From Shimia sp. R10_1 (lineage in GTDB: Bacteria > Pseudomonadota > Alphaproteobacteria > Rhodobacterales > Rhodobacteraceae), in contig NZ_JAGHQX010000005.1 in NCBI RefSeq assembly GCF_017744095.1, positions 186,001-250,000 of the forward strand: DNA of 64,000 nucleotides. Reading direction: 5' to 3'. Under the pieces are notes generated by a model. The model worked only from the letters and a program-made list of their open reading frames with translations, did not search any database and was not told the origin of the DNA. Each line of letters begins with the position of its first letter. Positions within the stretch are counted from its first letter, which is position 1. The position numbers were made by a program, and so were the translations under genes. This document shows positions 19,641-29,366 of this stretch, piece after piece.

Positions 19641-19643
19641 AAA

Positions 19644-21026
19644 ATGACACTAGGCAAATTTCTTGCGATTGCGGTTATCGCAGCGGCATCCGGATTCGGG
19701 GCGGCTCAGGCTCAATCGATCAGCGACAGGCAAACCCCGGCGGAGTTTCCGCCGGCTGATTTTCAGGGCAAACAATTTGTCGACAGTCGCGGGTGCGTAT
19801 ACATCCGCGCTGGCGTAGACGGAGCGACAACCTGGGTGCCTCGTGTCACGCGTGATCGCAAAGTGATCTGTGGATTCAAGCCCACGTTTGACACCGCTTC
19901 TCGCCCGACAAGCGCAGCTCCTCAGTTAGACAGCAATGTTGTACAGATTGAGCCCGCTGCCCCACCTACCGAAAAGCCCTCGTTGTTTGGCAACGCGCGG
20001 CCAACGCCTCAAGCCGTGCCGCCGTCCCCCGCACCGGCACCCGCAGCCGCGGCAACAGCAACGGTTGTAACACCAGCGCCGAAATCCGCGCCGGTTGCAG
20101 TACAGCCCAAGGCGCAAGCTGCGCCCACCAAATCAACCGCGAAGGCCGCTCCTAGCGCAGTGAAAGCCGCCCCGACGAAAACCACAACTGCGTCTGTTCC
20201 GTCACCCGCGCCCGCGAAAACTGTTTATACAAATCCTACCCCGCAACCAACTGAACGTCGCACTTCAAAGCAGTCGCCGCGAGCTTCGGGTATTGTCTCT
20301 CCTTGTCGAGAGGGCGTGACGCAATACAAAGGATCCAGCGTGCGTTGCGGTCCGCAGACGCAATCGCCTGTGACACCTGGTGTAGGTGGCACCACCTCGA
20401 CCCCGCCGCAGATCAATCTGGAGCAGAGCAGCGCATTGCCGCGACCTCCTGCTGGCACCGTCGTGCGTCGTGGTGAAGTTGCCGCAGATGTCAGGATTGT
20501 GCCCAAACATGTGTATGAGGCACGCCGAACAAATTCTGTTTCTTCTTTTGTACCTGAAGGGTATCGACGCGCCTTTGAAGACGGGCGTCTGGACACGGAG
20601 CGCGCTGTTATGACCTTCGCGGGTCATGAGCAGACCAACCAGATTTGGACGCAGACCGTGCCGCGCCGCTTGATCCAGGTGACTTTGGACAAAGGAGCTT
20701 CGGAACAAACCATCACGAGGTACAAAACCGGAGAGCGGATCAAAACCCAAACGGTTTCCACCAAGGCTGAGGCCCCACAGAAAGCCTTGCGCCTGGCCGG
20801 TACGCCATACGTGCAGGTGGCAAAGGCGGTTGATGCGACCCAGGCGCAAGCTTTGGCGCGGGATGTGCGCCGGCTGGGTGTCCCGGTGCGGATCGGGCGT
20901 TATGAGCGCGACGGCGCAACGCAAAGAATTGTGTTGGCAGGGCCGTTTGCAACGCAAGCAGAGGCGTCATCCGCGCTGGCCAAGGCCAAGAGTGCAGGGT
21001 TTGGCGGCGCGTTCCTGCGCAAGTAA
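19644..21026 (+). CDS. Secreted or periplasmic SPOR-domain protein
   Basis: This 460-residue protein has a signal peptide (about 1-23, ending AAQAQS) and a short conserved N-terminal block (FVDSRGCVYIRAGVDGATTWVPRVTRDR). A long Ala/Pro/Thr-rich linker (about 95-215) follows, then a second Cys-containing block, and finally a C-terminal SPOR domain (about 385-460, YVQVAKAVDATQAQALA to GFGGAFLRK). SPOR domains bind denuded peptidoglycan at division sites. The gene follows upp after 77 bases but is probably separately controlled. The exact role is unknown; a cell-wall or division function is inferred. Confidence 0.75.
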   Translation: MTLGKFLAIAVIAAASGFGAAQAQSISDRQTPAEFPPADFQGKQFVDSRGCVYIRAGVDGATTWVPRVTRDRKVICGFKPTFDTASRPTSAAPQLDSNVVQIEPAAPPTEKPSLFGNARPTPQAVPPSPAPAPAAAATATVVTPAPKSAPVAVQPKAQAAPTKSTAKAAPSAVKAAPTKTTTASVPSPAPAKTVYTNPTPQPTERRTSKQSPRASGIVSPCREGVTQYKGSSVRCGPQTQSPVTPGVGGTTSTPPQINLEQSSALPRPPAGTVVRRGEVAADVRIVPKHVYEARRTNSVSSFVPEGYRRAFEDGRLDTERAVMTFAGHEQTNQIWTQTVPRRLIQVTLDKGASEQTITRYKTGERIKTQTVSTKAEAPQKALRLAGTPYVQVAKAVDATQAQALARDVRRLGVPVRIGRYERDGATQRIVLAGPFATQAEASSALAKAKSAGFGGAFLRK

Positions 21027-21053
21027 ATCGACAGCTTTCGTGATTTGTGGCTC

Positions 21054-22064
21054 TTAGCCGCCGCAAATCTCCTGAAGCGCCACCCAATACCGATCTATTA
21101 GAACAGGTTCGGGCAGAGTGTCTGTGAATGGGGCCGCTTCAATCAGCGCCAGCGTGCTTTCCCCGGATGGGTCCTGCGCCAAGGCATAGGGTTTGAGGCG
21201 TACGCGCTTCTCCTCAAAGGCTGCAATCAGAGCATCATCCGGCGCCGCCATTGGGGGCGCGCTGATCAGTGCTTCAATGTGCTTGCTGAGCAGCGCGTCT
21301 GGCAATGTGCCAGTGGTGAGGAGGCGCAGGCTGGCGCGAATACCGCCGCTTTCTAAAAGTCCACGCAGCGGGTCTGCGATCGCGGCCTGCGCGGCAATCA
21401 CATAGCCTGCTGCCACATCCGGTTCCTCAAAGTCTTCCACTGCATCGCGCCCCAAAAGCACGATGTTGCCAGGCAAAGCCACCGCGTCTCGCAGGGCGCT
21501 TGGCACCACTGTGATGGCGCGCACTTGCAAACGTTTCTGAAACGCATCAAGGGCGGGCAGCGCTTGTGAGCTGCTGCACGCCTTACCGGTCAGTTGCAGA
21601 GCGTGGGTTTGCAGCTCTTGGCCAATGGTTTGCCGCGCCACATTGGGTACAACACGCAGGGCATGGTTGATCAGTGCATTGGGCAGCCAGAATATACCCA
21701 ACGCTGCAATCGTTGCGATGGACCCGCCAAAGATGAATTTGCGTAGCCTACCTGTTGCCTGTCCCGGATTGGCCACCGCTTTGCGCAGCTTTTCGATGGC
21801 TTCGACGACCTCTGGGTGGTCAGCATCTATTTCCAGTGTCTCGCTTGGGTCGCCGTCCGGGTAAAACACGGCGGGCCGTTCGCCTGGGTTGAGCCTGCGC
21901 ACGGCGGGAAGGGACCAATGGGTGAGCGCCCGATCATTGCTGTCTTTGATCACCAACGTCGCATCTCCCAGCGACACAATCACATCTCTGCGTTGTGCGT
22001 CAGGTGTCTCTCGCCACAGGGCTGTGGCTTCCAGACGTTGGAATTTTTCGAGTGCAGTGCTCAT
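21054..22064 (-). CDS. Conserved hypothetical membrane protein
   Basis: This 336-residue protein has an N-terminal soluble part with strand-rich sequence (DVIVSLGDATLVIKDSNDRALTHWSL), one transmembrane helix near residues 110-130 (FIFGGSIATIAALGIFWLP), and a C-terminal domain of about 200 residues. The latter contains the block LPGNIVLLGRDAVEDFEEPDVAAGYVI, which resembles the region before the zinc-binding site of membrane-anchored M48-type peptidase-like proteins, but I see no HExxH. I do not assign a function. The ATG at 22064 is chosen; a longer frame to 22169 lacks support. Confidence 0.7.
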   Translation of the reverse strand: MSTALEKFQRLEATALWRETPDAQRRDVIVSLGDATLVIKDSNDRALTHWSLPAVRRLNPGERPAVFYPDGDPSETLEIDADHPEVVEAIEKLRKAVANPGQATGRLRKFIFGGSIATIAALGIFWLPNALINHALRVVPNVARQTIGQELQTHALQLTGKACSSSQALPALDAFQKRLQVRAITVVPSALRDAVALPGNIVLLGRDAVEDFEEPDVAAGYVIAAQAAIADPLRGLLESGGIRASLRLLTTGTLPDALLSKHIEALISAPPMAAPDDALIAAFEEKRVRLKPYALAQDPSGESTLALIEAAPFTDTLPEPVLIDRYWVALQEICGG

Positions 22065-22151
22065 GGTGGGTCTGCTCAGGCCTCTGATTGGCTCAATCCC
22101 TAGCATGGGCGTGAAGGGCGGGGCAATCACTTGCCCCATACAAGTAGAGCA

Positions 22152-22182
22152 TAAAAAAGGCCCGGGCAAAGTGCCGGGCCTT
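22152..22182 (-). terminator. Rho-independent terminator of the transaldolase gene
   Basis: A 9-bp stem AAGGCCCGG/CCGGGCCTT (22157-22165 with 22174-22182) is followed on the minus strand by a T-run (22153-22158). It lies 26 bases past the stop. Confidence 0.8.
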
Positions 22183-22207
22183 GATGGTTTTTACCGCTGA
22201 TCCGCTA

Positions 22208-22861
22208 TCAGAGGATTTTGATGTCCGCCGCTTTGATGTCTGCGAGGAAGGCATCAAGACCTTTATCGGTCAGCGGGTGGTTGATCATGGATTTGATCAC
22301 GCCGGGAGGGGCGGTCATCACGTCTGCACCGACCAGCGCACATTGCGTCGCGTGGTTCACGGTGCGTACGGAGGCGGCGAGGATTTCGGTTTCAAAACCG
22401 TAGTTGTCATAGACCTGACGGATATCTGCGATCAGGTCCATGCCATCAAGGTTTATGTCGTCCAGACGGCCGATGAAAGGAGAGATGAAGCTTGCGCCTG
22501 CCTTTGCGGCCAGAAGCGCCTGATTGGCGGAGAAACACAGGGTCACGTTCACCTTGTGGCCTGCATCAGTCAGGGTTTTACAGGCTTTCAGGCCGTCCCA
22601 GGTCAGCGGCACTTTCACGGCGATGTTCTCAGCGATCTCAACCAGCTTGCGGCCTTCTGCGATCATTTCGTCAGCGTCGGTTGCGGTGACCTCGGCAGAA
22701 ACCGGGCCTTCGACCAGATCACAGATCTCTTTGGTTACTTCGAGAATGTCGCGGCCGGATTTTTTGATCAGGGAGGGGTTGGTGGTGACACCATCCACCA
22801 TGCCAAGGGCGTTGAGCTCGGCAATGGCGTCGATTTCGGCAGTGTCTACAAAGAATTTCAT
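22208..22861 (-). CDS. tal: Transaldolase, short TalC/FSA type
   Basis: This 217-residue TIM-barrel aldolase matches the short transaldolase/fructose-6-phosphate aldolase group in length. The Schiff-base lysine lies in [14 protein letters not shown]. The family start [13 protein letters not shown] and [13 protein letters not shown] are classical. It transfers dihydroxyacetone units in the non-oxidative pentose phosphate pathway; whether it is a true transaldolase or a fructose-6-phosphate aldolase cannot be settled here. A GGACC-like ribosome site precedes the ATG. Confidence 0.9.
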   Translation of the reverse strand: MKFFVDTAEIDAIAELNALGMVDGVTTNPSLIKKSGRDILEVTKEICDLVEGPVSAEVTATDADEMIAEGRKLVEIAENIAVKVPLTWDGLKACKTLTDAGHKVNVTLCFSANQALLAAKAGASFISPFIGRLDDINLDGMDLIADIRQVYDNYGFETEILAASVRTVNHATQCALVGADVMTAPPGVIKSMINHPLTDKGLDAFLADIKAADIKIL

Positions 22862-23040
22862 GTCAGGTCCTTTGCTGGGTTTGACAAGTGCATGGATGAT
22901 TGGTGCAACTGCGGGATTGCGCTGCGGCTGTGATGGCTTTACCCGATAGAAGGCCGCGCCGAAAGCTGTAATGCGCCATTTGGGTGCAATTGTCGTTAGC
23001 GATAACGGTATTTGGCGGGCAAAGCTGGCAAGAGGGTCTG

Positions 23041-25236
23041 TTGAGCGACGCAGAGTTTTATCCCGAAGGGGCTTTGATTGCGGTTCTGACAACACAACCG
23101 CTGGACCGGGTTTTGGATTACAAAGCACCGGACGGGGGCGTTTGGGCTGGCAGCTTTGTCGAGGTCCCGCTGGGGCCGCGCAAAGTGCTTGGTGTGGTCT
23201 GGGGGCCGGGCAGGGGCGATTATGACATCTCCAAAATACGTGCGGCCAACAAGGCGCTGGACGTTGCGCCGATGCGGGCCGACATGCGCAACTTTTTGCA
23301 GCGTGCGGCCGATTACACCCTGACACCCCTGCATGCGATGCTGCGGCTCGCGACCCGTGCGCCGGGGCTTAGCGATCCGCCTTCAATGCGCAAGGTGTAC
23401 CGCCGCGGCACAGGTGCGCCAGATCGGCAGACCGACGCGCGGCGGCGGGTGCTCGCAACGTTAGAAGACTACGGCGGGCTGGCGTTTACTCTGGGCGAAC
23501 TTGGCGAGATGGCGGGGGTCACAAACTCGGTCATCAAGGGGTTGGTGAAACAGGGCGTTGTGCTTGAGGAGGCGGCGCCCCGAGACACGCCGTATTTGCG
23601 GCTTGATCCGGACTACGGCGGCAAGGAACTGACGGCGGATCAGGAAGCCGGGGCGGCGGAATTGCGCGCCGGCATTCAATCAGGCGTCTATGGTACGACT
23701 TTGCTGCGCGGGGTCACAGGCTCCGGCAAAACGGAGGTTTACCTTGAGGCCGTCGCGGAATGCCTGCGCAAGGGGCGGCAGGCGCTTGTGCTCTTGCCTG
23801 AGATCGCGCTGACCGCAGAGTTTCTGACCCGCGTTGAGGCGCGGTTTGGTGCGCGCCCGGCGGAATGGCACTCTGGTGTGACTATGACCGAGCGTCGACG
23901 GGCGTGGAAAATGGTGGGAGAGGGCGGTGCCCAGCTTGTGGTCGGCGCGCGCTCTGCGCTGTTTTTGCCTTATCGTGATCTTGGCCTGATCATCGTCGAT
24001 GAAGAACACGACACCTCCTATAAGCAAGAGGACGGCGTGCTCTACAACGCACGCGATATGTCGGTGCTGCGTGCGGCGATGTGTGACGCACAAGTTGTTC
24101 TGGCGTCGGCCACGCCTTCGCTGGAAACCTGGGCCAACGCCGAAGCGGGCAAATACAAGCGCCTTGAGTTGACCAGTCGTTATGGGGCTTCCGTGCTGCC
24201 AGAAATGCGCGCGATTGATATGCGCACGCAAAAGCTCCCGGCCAGCCATTGGATTTCCCCGGCCTTGAAAGAGGCTGTGGACGCACGCATTGCCAAAGGC
24301 GAACAGGCGCTGTTGTTCATCAACCGCCGCGGCTATGCGCCTGTTACGATTTGTCGGGCCTGCGGGCATCAGATCGGATGCGATCACTGCGACGCGCGCA
24401 TGGTGGAGCACCGTTTCCTGAAACGTTTGCTGTGCCATCAGTGTGGCGAAACAAAGCCCATGCCTGATGCCTGCCCGAGCTGCGAGGTCGAAGGTAAGCT
24501 CGCGCCAGTCGGTCCGGGGGTCGAGCGGCTGGCTGAGGAGGCACAAGAGCTTTGGCCAGACGCCCGTCAAGCGGTGTTGAGTTCCGATTTGTTCGGCTCT
24601 GCCCGCGCGTTGAAAGAGAGCATTGAGACCATTGCCAATGGCGGCGCAGATATCATCATCGGCACGCAGCTGGTGGCCAAAGGGCATAATTTCCCGCTGC
24701 TGACGCTTGTCGGCGTGATTGACGCTGACCTTGGCCTGCAAGGCTCTGACCTGCGCGCGGCGGAGCGTACCTTTCAGCTTATGCGACAGGTTGCCGGGCG
24801 GGCAGGACGCTCTGAACGCGCGGGGCTTGCGCTGTTGCAGACCTTCCAGCCGGAACACCCCGTGATCCGCGCGATCCTGACCGGCGATGAAAACGGCTTC
24901 TGGCGGGCTGAGGCGAATGAGCGGCGTCACGCTGTGGTGCCGCCTTTTGGCCGTATGGCGGGGATCATCCTCTCAGGCAGCGATGTGGGGCAGGTGTTTG
25001 ATCTGGGCAATGCGCTTGCCCGTAATTCGGAGGCATTGCGCGCGATTGGGGCTGAAGTTTACGGCCCAGCCCCTGCACCCATCGCGCGTGTGCGTGGACG
25101 GCACCGGGTACGACTGTTGGTTAAAGCCGACAAATCCGCGCCGCTGCAAGCCGCCTTGGCGCGCTGGATTGGCCAATTTCGCCTCAAAGGCGATCTGCGC
25201 CTTGCCGTCGATATTGACCCGCAGAGCTTCTATTAA
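23041..25236 (+). CDS. priA: Primosomal protein N' (replication restart helicase)
   Basis: This 731-residue superfamily 2 helicase restarts stalled forks and loads DnaB through the primosome. Visible features are Walker [12 protein letters not shown], the DEEHD box, and two zinc knuckles ([13 protein letters not shown] and [17 protein letters not shown]) near residues 435-490. No ATG fits: I choose the TTG at 23041 ([10 protein letters not shown]) because AGAGGG lies six bases upstream and the length matches the family. A GTG at 22984 is an alternative. Confidence 0.93.
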   Translation: MSDAEFYPEGALIAVLTTQPLDRVLDYKAPDGGVWAGSFVEVPLGPRKVLGVVWGPGRGDYDISKIRAANKALDVAPMRADMRNFLQRAADYTLTPLHAMLRLATRAPGLSDPPSMRKVYRRGTGAPDRQTDARRRVLATLEDYGGLAFTLGELGEMAGVTNSVIKGLVKQGVVLEEAAPRDTPYLRLDPDYGGKELTADQEAGAAELRAGIQSGVYGTTLLRGVTGSGKTEVYLEAVAECLRKGRQALVLLPEIALTAEFLTRVEARFGARPAEWHSGVTMTERRRAWKMVGEGGAQLVVGARSALFLPYRDLGLIIVDEEHDTSYKQEDGVLYNARDMSVLRAAMCDAQVVLASATPSLETWANAEAGKYKRLELTSRYGASVLPEMRAIDMRTQKLPASHWISPALKEAVDARIAKGEQALLFINRRGYAPVTICRACGHQIGCDHCDARMVEHRFLKRLLCHQCGETKPMPDACPSCEVEGKLAPVGPGVERLAEEAQELWPDARQAVLSSDLFGSARALKESIETIANGGADIIIGTQLVAKGHNFPLLTLVGVIDADLGLQGSDLRAAERTFQLMRQVAGRAGRSERAGLALLQTFQPEHPVIRAILTGDENGFWRAEANERRHAVVPPFGRMAGIILSGSDVGQVFDLGNALARNSEALRAIGAEVYGPAPAPIARVRGRHRVRLLVKADKSAPLQAALARWIGQFRLKGDLRLAVDIDPQSFY

Positions 25237-25373
25237 GCGCAGGGTTTCCTCTTGCGTCCAATATCCCGGAGCGCGAGGCAGAGCCTCGCATCTGTCTTGC
25301 GTGCAAATACGCAGCCCAACCTGTGCATCCTTTCGCTCTCGCCTTTTGGTGTATTTCCCCGTATGCGCTAAGC

Positions 25374-26606
25374 ATGTTTGAAAAAATTGCCATTGATGAC
25401 GCACAGGCTTTGCCATGGTGGCGTCGCCCGATCGCGCTTTTGTTCCTGATGGCGCTGGCCATGCCCATCGCGTTCAACACATGGAGCGCACTGCTCAACA
25501 ACTTTGTGGTTGAGGTGGCCGACTTTGACGGCTCCGATATTGGCCTTTTGCACACCGTGCGGGAAATACCGGGCTTTCTGGCGATTGGGGTGATTTTCCT
25601 GCTGCTCTTCATTCGCGAGCAGGTTTTGGGCCTGATTTCCCTTCTGCTCTTGGGGGTTGCGACGGCACTCACAGCATATTTCCCCAGCATGGGCGGTATT
25701 TTGATGATCACCCTGCTGAGCTCTATCGGGTTTCACTACTATGAGACCGTGAACCAATCGCTTCAGCTCCAATGGCTCGACAAAAAGCGTGCGCCCAAGG
25801 TGCTGGGCTGGCTGGTGGCTGCGGGTTCTGGCGCAACGCTGCTTGCCTATGGGCTGATTATCCTGAGTTGGAAGCGGTTTGATCTGAGCTATGAGGTTGT
25901 CTACCTCGCTGGAGGCGGCATAACCGCGCTGATCGCGCTCTACTGTATTTTTGCCTTCCCGCAGTTTGAAGGCCGCACGCCACAGGCGCGCCAGATGGTG
26001 CTCAAAAAGCGCTATTGGCTTTATTACGCGATGCAGTTCATGGCCGGCGCTCGTCGTCAGATTTTTGTGGTTTTCGCTGGTTTCATGATGGTTAAGCACT
26101 TCGGATATGAGGTGCATGAGAGCACCGGCCTAAATATGGTTACGCTTGTCGCAACTATGATGTTTGCACCTTTGGTTGGGGTTGCGCTCTCGCGCTTTGG
26201 TGAACGCCGTATTTTGGTTTTCGAGTACACGGGGCTTTTTGTTGTGTTCTTGGCCTATAGCGGAATCTTCTTCTTTGGTTGGGGGGTGACACTCGCTGCT
26301 GCCCTATTTGTTATCGACCATTTGCTTTTTTCTCTCGCTATAGGGCTTAAGACCTACTTTCAAAAAATTGCTGATCCCGAGGATATGGCCCCGACAGCGG
26401 CTGTTGCCTTCACAATTAACCATATTGCGGCCGTGTGCTTGCCGTTTCCATTGGGGTTGTTGTGGGTGTATTCTCCTGGCTCTGTGTTTGTGCTGGCGGC
26501 GTCTATGGCGGCGGTTTCACTTGGCCTTGCCTTCCTGATCCCGCGCCACCCTGAGAAGGGCAATGAAACCCGCCTGACACGCCCTTTGGCCGCCGCTGCA
26601 GAGTAG
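25374..26606 (+). CDS. Major facilitator superfamily transporter
   Basis: This 410-residue inner-membrane protein has about 12 hydrophobic segments. MFS character is seen in the paired six-helix layout and loops such as VVALSRFGERR-like GVALSRFGERRILVFE. The ATG at 25374 (MFEKIAIDDAQ) is preferred; a start at 25323 would add a doubtful segment. The substrate is unknown. The second half is noticeably richer in A/T codons than the first. It is flanked by priA and prmA with no operon partner that hints at a substrate. Confidence 0.75.
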   Translation: MFEKIAIDDAQALPWWRRPIALLFLMALAMPIAFNTWSALLNNFVVEVADFDGSDIGLLHTVREIPGFLAIGVIFLLLFIREQVLGLISLLLLGVATALTAYFPSMGGILMITLLSSIGFHYYETVNQSLQLQWLDKKRAPKVLGWLVAAGSGATLLAYGLIILSWKRFDLSYEVVYLAGGGITALIALYCIFAFPQFEGRTPQARQMVLKKRYWLYYAMQFMAGARRQIFVVFAGFMMVKHFGYEVHESTGLNMVTLVATMMFAPLVGVALSRFGERRILVFEYTGLFVVFLAYSGIFFFGWGVTLAAALFVIDHLLFSLAIGLKTYFQKIADPEDMAPTAAVAFTINHIAAVCLPFPLGLLWVYSPGSVFVLAASMAAVSLGLAFLIPRHPEKGNETRLTRPLAAAAE

Positions 26607-26677
26607 TTTGCCCCCGTCAGGCTTGACGAAGCTGGGCCAAGACCCTAGGCCCGGCACAAAGTTTCTGGAGATCTGTT

Positions 26678-27556
26678 ATGGCCACATTCACTGCGCTGAC
26701 CACGCTCGTCGGGAAATCACAAGCTGAGGCGCTTGGCGAAGCCATGGAGCGTCTGGTGCCGGAGCCCACCGGTGTGGGCGTCTTTGAGATTGAGGATGGC
26801 TCTGGTCTTTGGGAAGTGGGCGGCTATTTCACCGAGGCGCCTGATGAGGCGGGCCTCGCCGTTCTCGCTGCTGCTTTTGAGGCAAAGCCCTTTGTCGTGT
26901 CCGAACTGCCGGAAACCGATTGGGTGGCCCATGTGAAGCGTGAGCTTGCCCCTGTGGAGGCCGGGCGTTTCTTTGTCTACGGCAGCCATGATGCAGATAA
27001 AGTGCCAGAAGGCGCGGAACCTCTGTTGATTGAGGCGGCGATGGCTTTTGGCACCGGGCACCATGGCACCACTCTTGGTTGTCTCAAGGCGCTGGATCGT
27101 GTTGCAAATGAAGGCTTTGTTGGTGAGAACGTCGCTGACATCGGTTGTGGGACGGCCGTATTGGCCATGGGCGCGGCACGTATCTGGCCAAACAAAGTAC
27201 TCGCGAGCGACATCGATGAGGTTGCCGTTGACGTGGCGAAGGCCAATGCCGTCGCCAATGGTTTGGAAGATAAGCTGATCTGCCTAGAGGCCGCTGGCTT
27301 TGGTCATCCCGATCTGGCTGCCAAAGCCCCATTCGATTTGGTCTTTGCCAATATTCTCAAGGCACCACTTGTCGATCTCGCACCTGACATGGGCAACAAT
27401 ATCGCGCCAAGCGGTTTCGCCATCCTGTCGGGCATTCTAAATGAGCAAGCGGATGAGGTCGTTGCGGCCTATCAGACAGCAGGCTTTGACGTGCACACCC
27501 GCGAAGAGATTGGCGAGTGGACTACACTTACCATGCAGCGGAGCGCGGTGAGCTGA
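26678..27556 (+). CDS. prmA: Ribosomal protein L11 methyltransferase
   Basis: This 292-residue SAM-dependent enzyme trimethylates ribosomal protein L11 at several sites. The SAM motif is NVADIGCGTAVLAMGA (about residues 149-164), followed by the catalytic-region FANILKAPLVDLAP. The block AFGTGHHGTTLGCL before motif I is diagnostic for PrmA. It is followed by an intrinsic terminator. Confidence 0.93.
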   Translation: MATFTALTTLVGKSQAEALGEAMERLVPEPTGVGVFEIEDGSGLWEVGGYFTEAPDEAGLAVLAAAFEAKPFVVSELPETDWVAHVKRELAPVEAGRFFVYGSHDADKVPEGAEPLLIEAAMAFGTGHHGTTLGCLKALDRVANEGFVGENVADIGCGTAVLAMGAARIWPNKVLASDIDEVAVDVAKANAVANGLEDKLICLEAAGFGHPDLAAKAPFDLVFANILKAPLVDLAPDMGNNIAPSGFAILSGILNEQADEVVAAYQTAGFDVHTREEIGEWTTLTMQRSAVS

Positions 27557-27607
27557 CGCTTTACAGTCATGAACCAATGATCGCTCCTTAGCGAGAATCA
27601 AAGTTGG

Positions 27608-27635
27608 GCGTCCCAGAATTGGGGCGCCATTTTTG
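27608..27635 (+). terminator. Rho-independent terminator of prmA
   Basis: A 9-bp stem GGCGTCCCA/TGGGGCGCC (27608-27616 with 27621-27629, one G·T pair) and GAAT loop are followed by ATTTTTG. Confidence 0.85.
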
Positions 27636-27835
27636 TAACTTACCCGCATTTTGTTTCGATTTTGGAGACGGTTGAGGGTCTTAGGTGTTTCCGTTTCGAA
27701 ATTGACATCATCCGTTAAGCATAAGTGTCAGTTTTGTCTCGAATTCGCCACAATTGCGGTGAGTTGGCTTGATTTTAGGGCAATTTTTGGCCAATTTTAG
27801 ACATGTTTGGTGGGGGCCAAACTTGGGTAACAGCC

Positions 27836-28183
27836 ATGAGTGAATCCAACGCTGAGTTTCATGAGCGTCTTGCACGGATTTACCGCCAGCAGGCGGAAGC
27901 CGGGCCCAAGGCGCGTGAAGCGGTCGTGGTCGATCGCAATGGATACATTATTGTGCGCGGCGCAGGACGACGGCGCAGCATCCCGTGGCACGGCTTGGGC
28001 ATGGTCGTGATGTCTTTTTTTGTCATCAAAGGGCTCATGATGTCGCAACTGGGGCCTGACTTTTATTCGCAGGATGTGGCGCGGCTGAGTGGTGGATCCG
28101 CCATCGAGAAAGCCGCCGCCTGGACGATGCGCCCGGACCCAGTGTCTCGTTGGATCGCAATGCAGATCAAAACATACAGCTAA
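27836..28183 (+). CDS. Conserved small membrane protein
   Basis: This 115-residue protein has a soluble N-terminus (FHERLARIYRQQAEAG), a hydrophobic segment near residues 55-75 (LGMVVMSFFVIKGLMMSQLG) and a C-terminal part with SAIEKAAAWTMRPDPVSRWIA. I do not recognise a named family. The ATG at 27836 is chosen over one at 27803 because the shorter product starts with the regular protein-like MSESNAEFHERL. It is followed by a strong terminator. Confidence 0.7.
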   Translation: MSESNAEFHERLARIYRQQAEAGPKAREAVVVDRNGYIIVRGAGRRRSIPWHGLGMVVMSFFVIKGLMMSQLGPDFYSQDVARLSGGSAIEKAAAWTMRPDPVSRWIAMQIKTYS

Positions 28184-28220
28184 ACGCTGTTAGAGTTCAT
28201 GGATCCCTCCAAGATCCTAT

Positions 28221-28259
28221 GCGGCCTCGGGTTCTCTCCCCCGGGGCCGCCTTTGTTTT
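28221..28259 (+). terminator. Rho-independent terminator of the small membrane protein gene
   Basis: An 11-bp G/C stem (28221-28231 with 28240-28250, one G·T pair) is followed by CTTTGTTTT. Confidence 0.85.
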
Positions 28260-28260
28260 A

Positions 28261-28298
28261 AAACAAAAAAACCGCAGCCTCCCCAAAGGCTGCGGTTT
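28261..28298 (-). terminator. Rho-independent terminator of the DUF1127 gene
   Basis: A perfect 12-bp stem AAACCGCAGCCT/AGGCTGCGGTTT (28269-28280 with 28287-28298) is followed on the minus strand by TTTTTTGTTT. It lies back to back with the plus-strand terminator at 28221-28259. Confidence 0.9.
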
Positions 28299-28341
28299 CC
28301 TGACCCGAAGGAATGCCCTTCGTGAGCGGTGCTTGGCAGGC

Positions 28342-28530
28342 TCAGCGGTAGCGAGCGATATCGGCACGCGACATGCCGATGTCTTCCAGCTCGCGGTCGC
28401 TCAGCTGTTCCAGAGCATTGCGGGTCATGCGTTTTTCATTCCAATCTTTGACTTGGGCGGTAATCGCGCCGAAGGTTGCGCGGATACGACCGGCAAAACT
28501 TGGATAAGACGCTGTTTCAAATGAGGCCAT
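28342..28530 (-). CDS. DUF1127 domain protein
   Basis: This 62-residue protein has the DUF1127 motif at its C-terminus: EKRMTRNALEQLSDRELEDIGMSRADIARYR. Such short arginine-rich proteins are abundant in Rhizobiales and Rhodobacterales, where some act as RNA-binding regulators linked to phosphate or oxidative stress. The ATG at 28530 follows AAAAGGAGC. The longer open frame to 28647 is discarded. It ends at a strong terminator 40 bases downstream, leaving a short 3' leader that in related bacteria can give rise to small RNAs; that is speculation here. Confidence 0.85.
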   Translation of the reverse strand: MASFETASYPSFAGRIRATFGAITAQVKDWNEKRMTRNALEQLSDRELEDIGMSRADIARYR

Positions 28531-28859
28531 ATCAGTGCTCCTTTTGCTAAATTGGTATGGACTTTGTTCTAGGATGGAGCGCAGATAGAGATGCGAAGGA
28601 TGGCTCGCAAGCTGGATTCTGGCATAGCTCCTATGCGACAATTGCATGGGTTTGGCTGTTAGACTGAGTCATAAAAATAAGGCATAAAACCGACCCTTTG
28701 CAGCGCGTTCCCGTCAAATCTGGATCAGCCATGTTGGCGCTGCAATTCGGGCTTGCTTTCTACGCATGCCATTTTTTGAATGGGATCGGGCTTGGAGTTT
28801 GTTCTCGTTTCGTGCTACTTCAGCAGAAATAGAACAACAAAGTAGAAATGGGGCAGGCG
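28531..28859. other. DUF1127-ruvC divergent intergenic region
   Basis: This 329-bp non-coding stretch presumably holds promoters for both flanking genes. I see an A/T-rich patch at 28668-28690 (TCATAAAAATAAGGCATAAAA), but no clear palindrome, RNA gene or reading frame. Confidence 0.45.
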
Positions 28860-29366
28860 ATGCGTGTTTTGGGGATTGATCCCGGCTTGAGAAACATGGG
28901 CTGGGGCGTGATTGACGCAGATGGCAGCCGCTTAAGCCACGTTGGCAATGGGATTTGCCATTCTGTGGGTGAAGATCTCGCCGCACGCCTGCTCTCGCTG
29001 CATGAGCAACTGACTGATGTTGTTGCGCGTTTTCTGCCCGATCATGCGGCGATTGAGCAGACCTTTGTGAACAAAGATGGCGCGGGGACGCTGAAGCTCG
29101 GCCAGGCGCGCGGCATTGCGCTTTTGGTGCCAGCGCAGGCAGGTCTGATTATTGGCGAGTATGCGCCCAACAAGGTCAAGAAAACCGTCGTTGGTGTCGG
29201 TCACGCAGAAAAACATCAAGTAGAACATATGGTTAAGTTGCAGCTTCCGGGTGTGCAAATAACTGGGCCGGATGCGGCAGATGCGCTGGCCATCGCGATG
29301 TGTCATGCGCATTATGCACGGGCAGGGGCGGGGTATGCCGCCGCATTGAAAAAGGCGCAGGCATGA
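28860..29366 (+). CDS. ruvC: Crossover junction endodeoxyribonuclease RuvC
   Basis: This 168-residue Holliday junction resolvase has catalytic acidic residues visible as D7 in [12 protein letters not shown], the Glu in AIEQTF, and the C-terminal pair in [14 protein letters not shown]. The ATG at 28860 (MRVLGID) matches the usual family start; another ATG four codons upstream (28848) is possible. It is the first gene of ruvCAB and overlaps ruvA by four bases. Confidence 0.95.
   Translation: MRVLGIDPGLRNMGWGVIDADGSRLSHVGNGICHSVGEDLAARLLSLHEQLTDVVARFLPDHAAIEQTFVNKDGAGTLKLGQARGIALLVPAQAGLIIGEYAPNKVKKTVVGVGHAEKHQVEHMVKLQLPGVQITGPDAADALAIAMCHAHYARAGAGYAAALKKAQA

Noticed and set aside
23680-24930. 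A 416-codon leftward frame inside priA
   Set aside because: It is antisense to the helicase core with all motifs on the plus strand.
28299-28341. A DUF1127-linked small RNA such as those of Rhodobacter
   Set aside because: The 3' leader is short and I see no repeated CCUCCUCCC-type loops on the transcribed strand.
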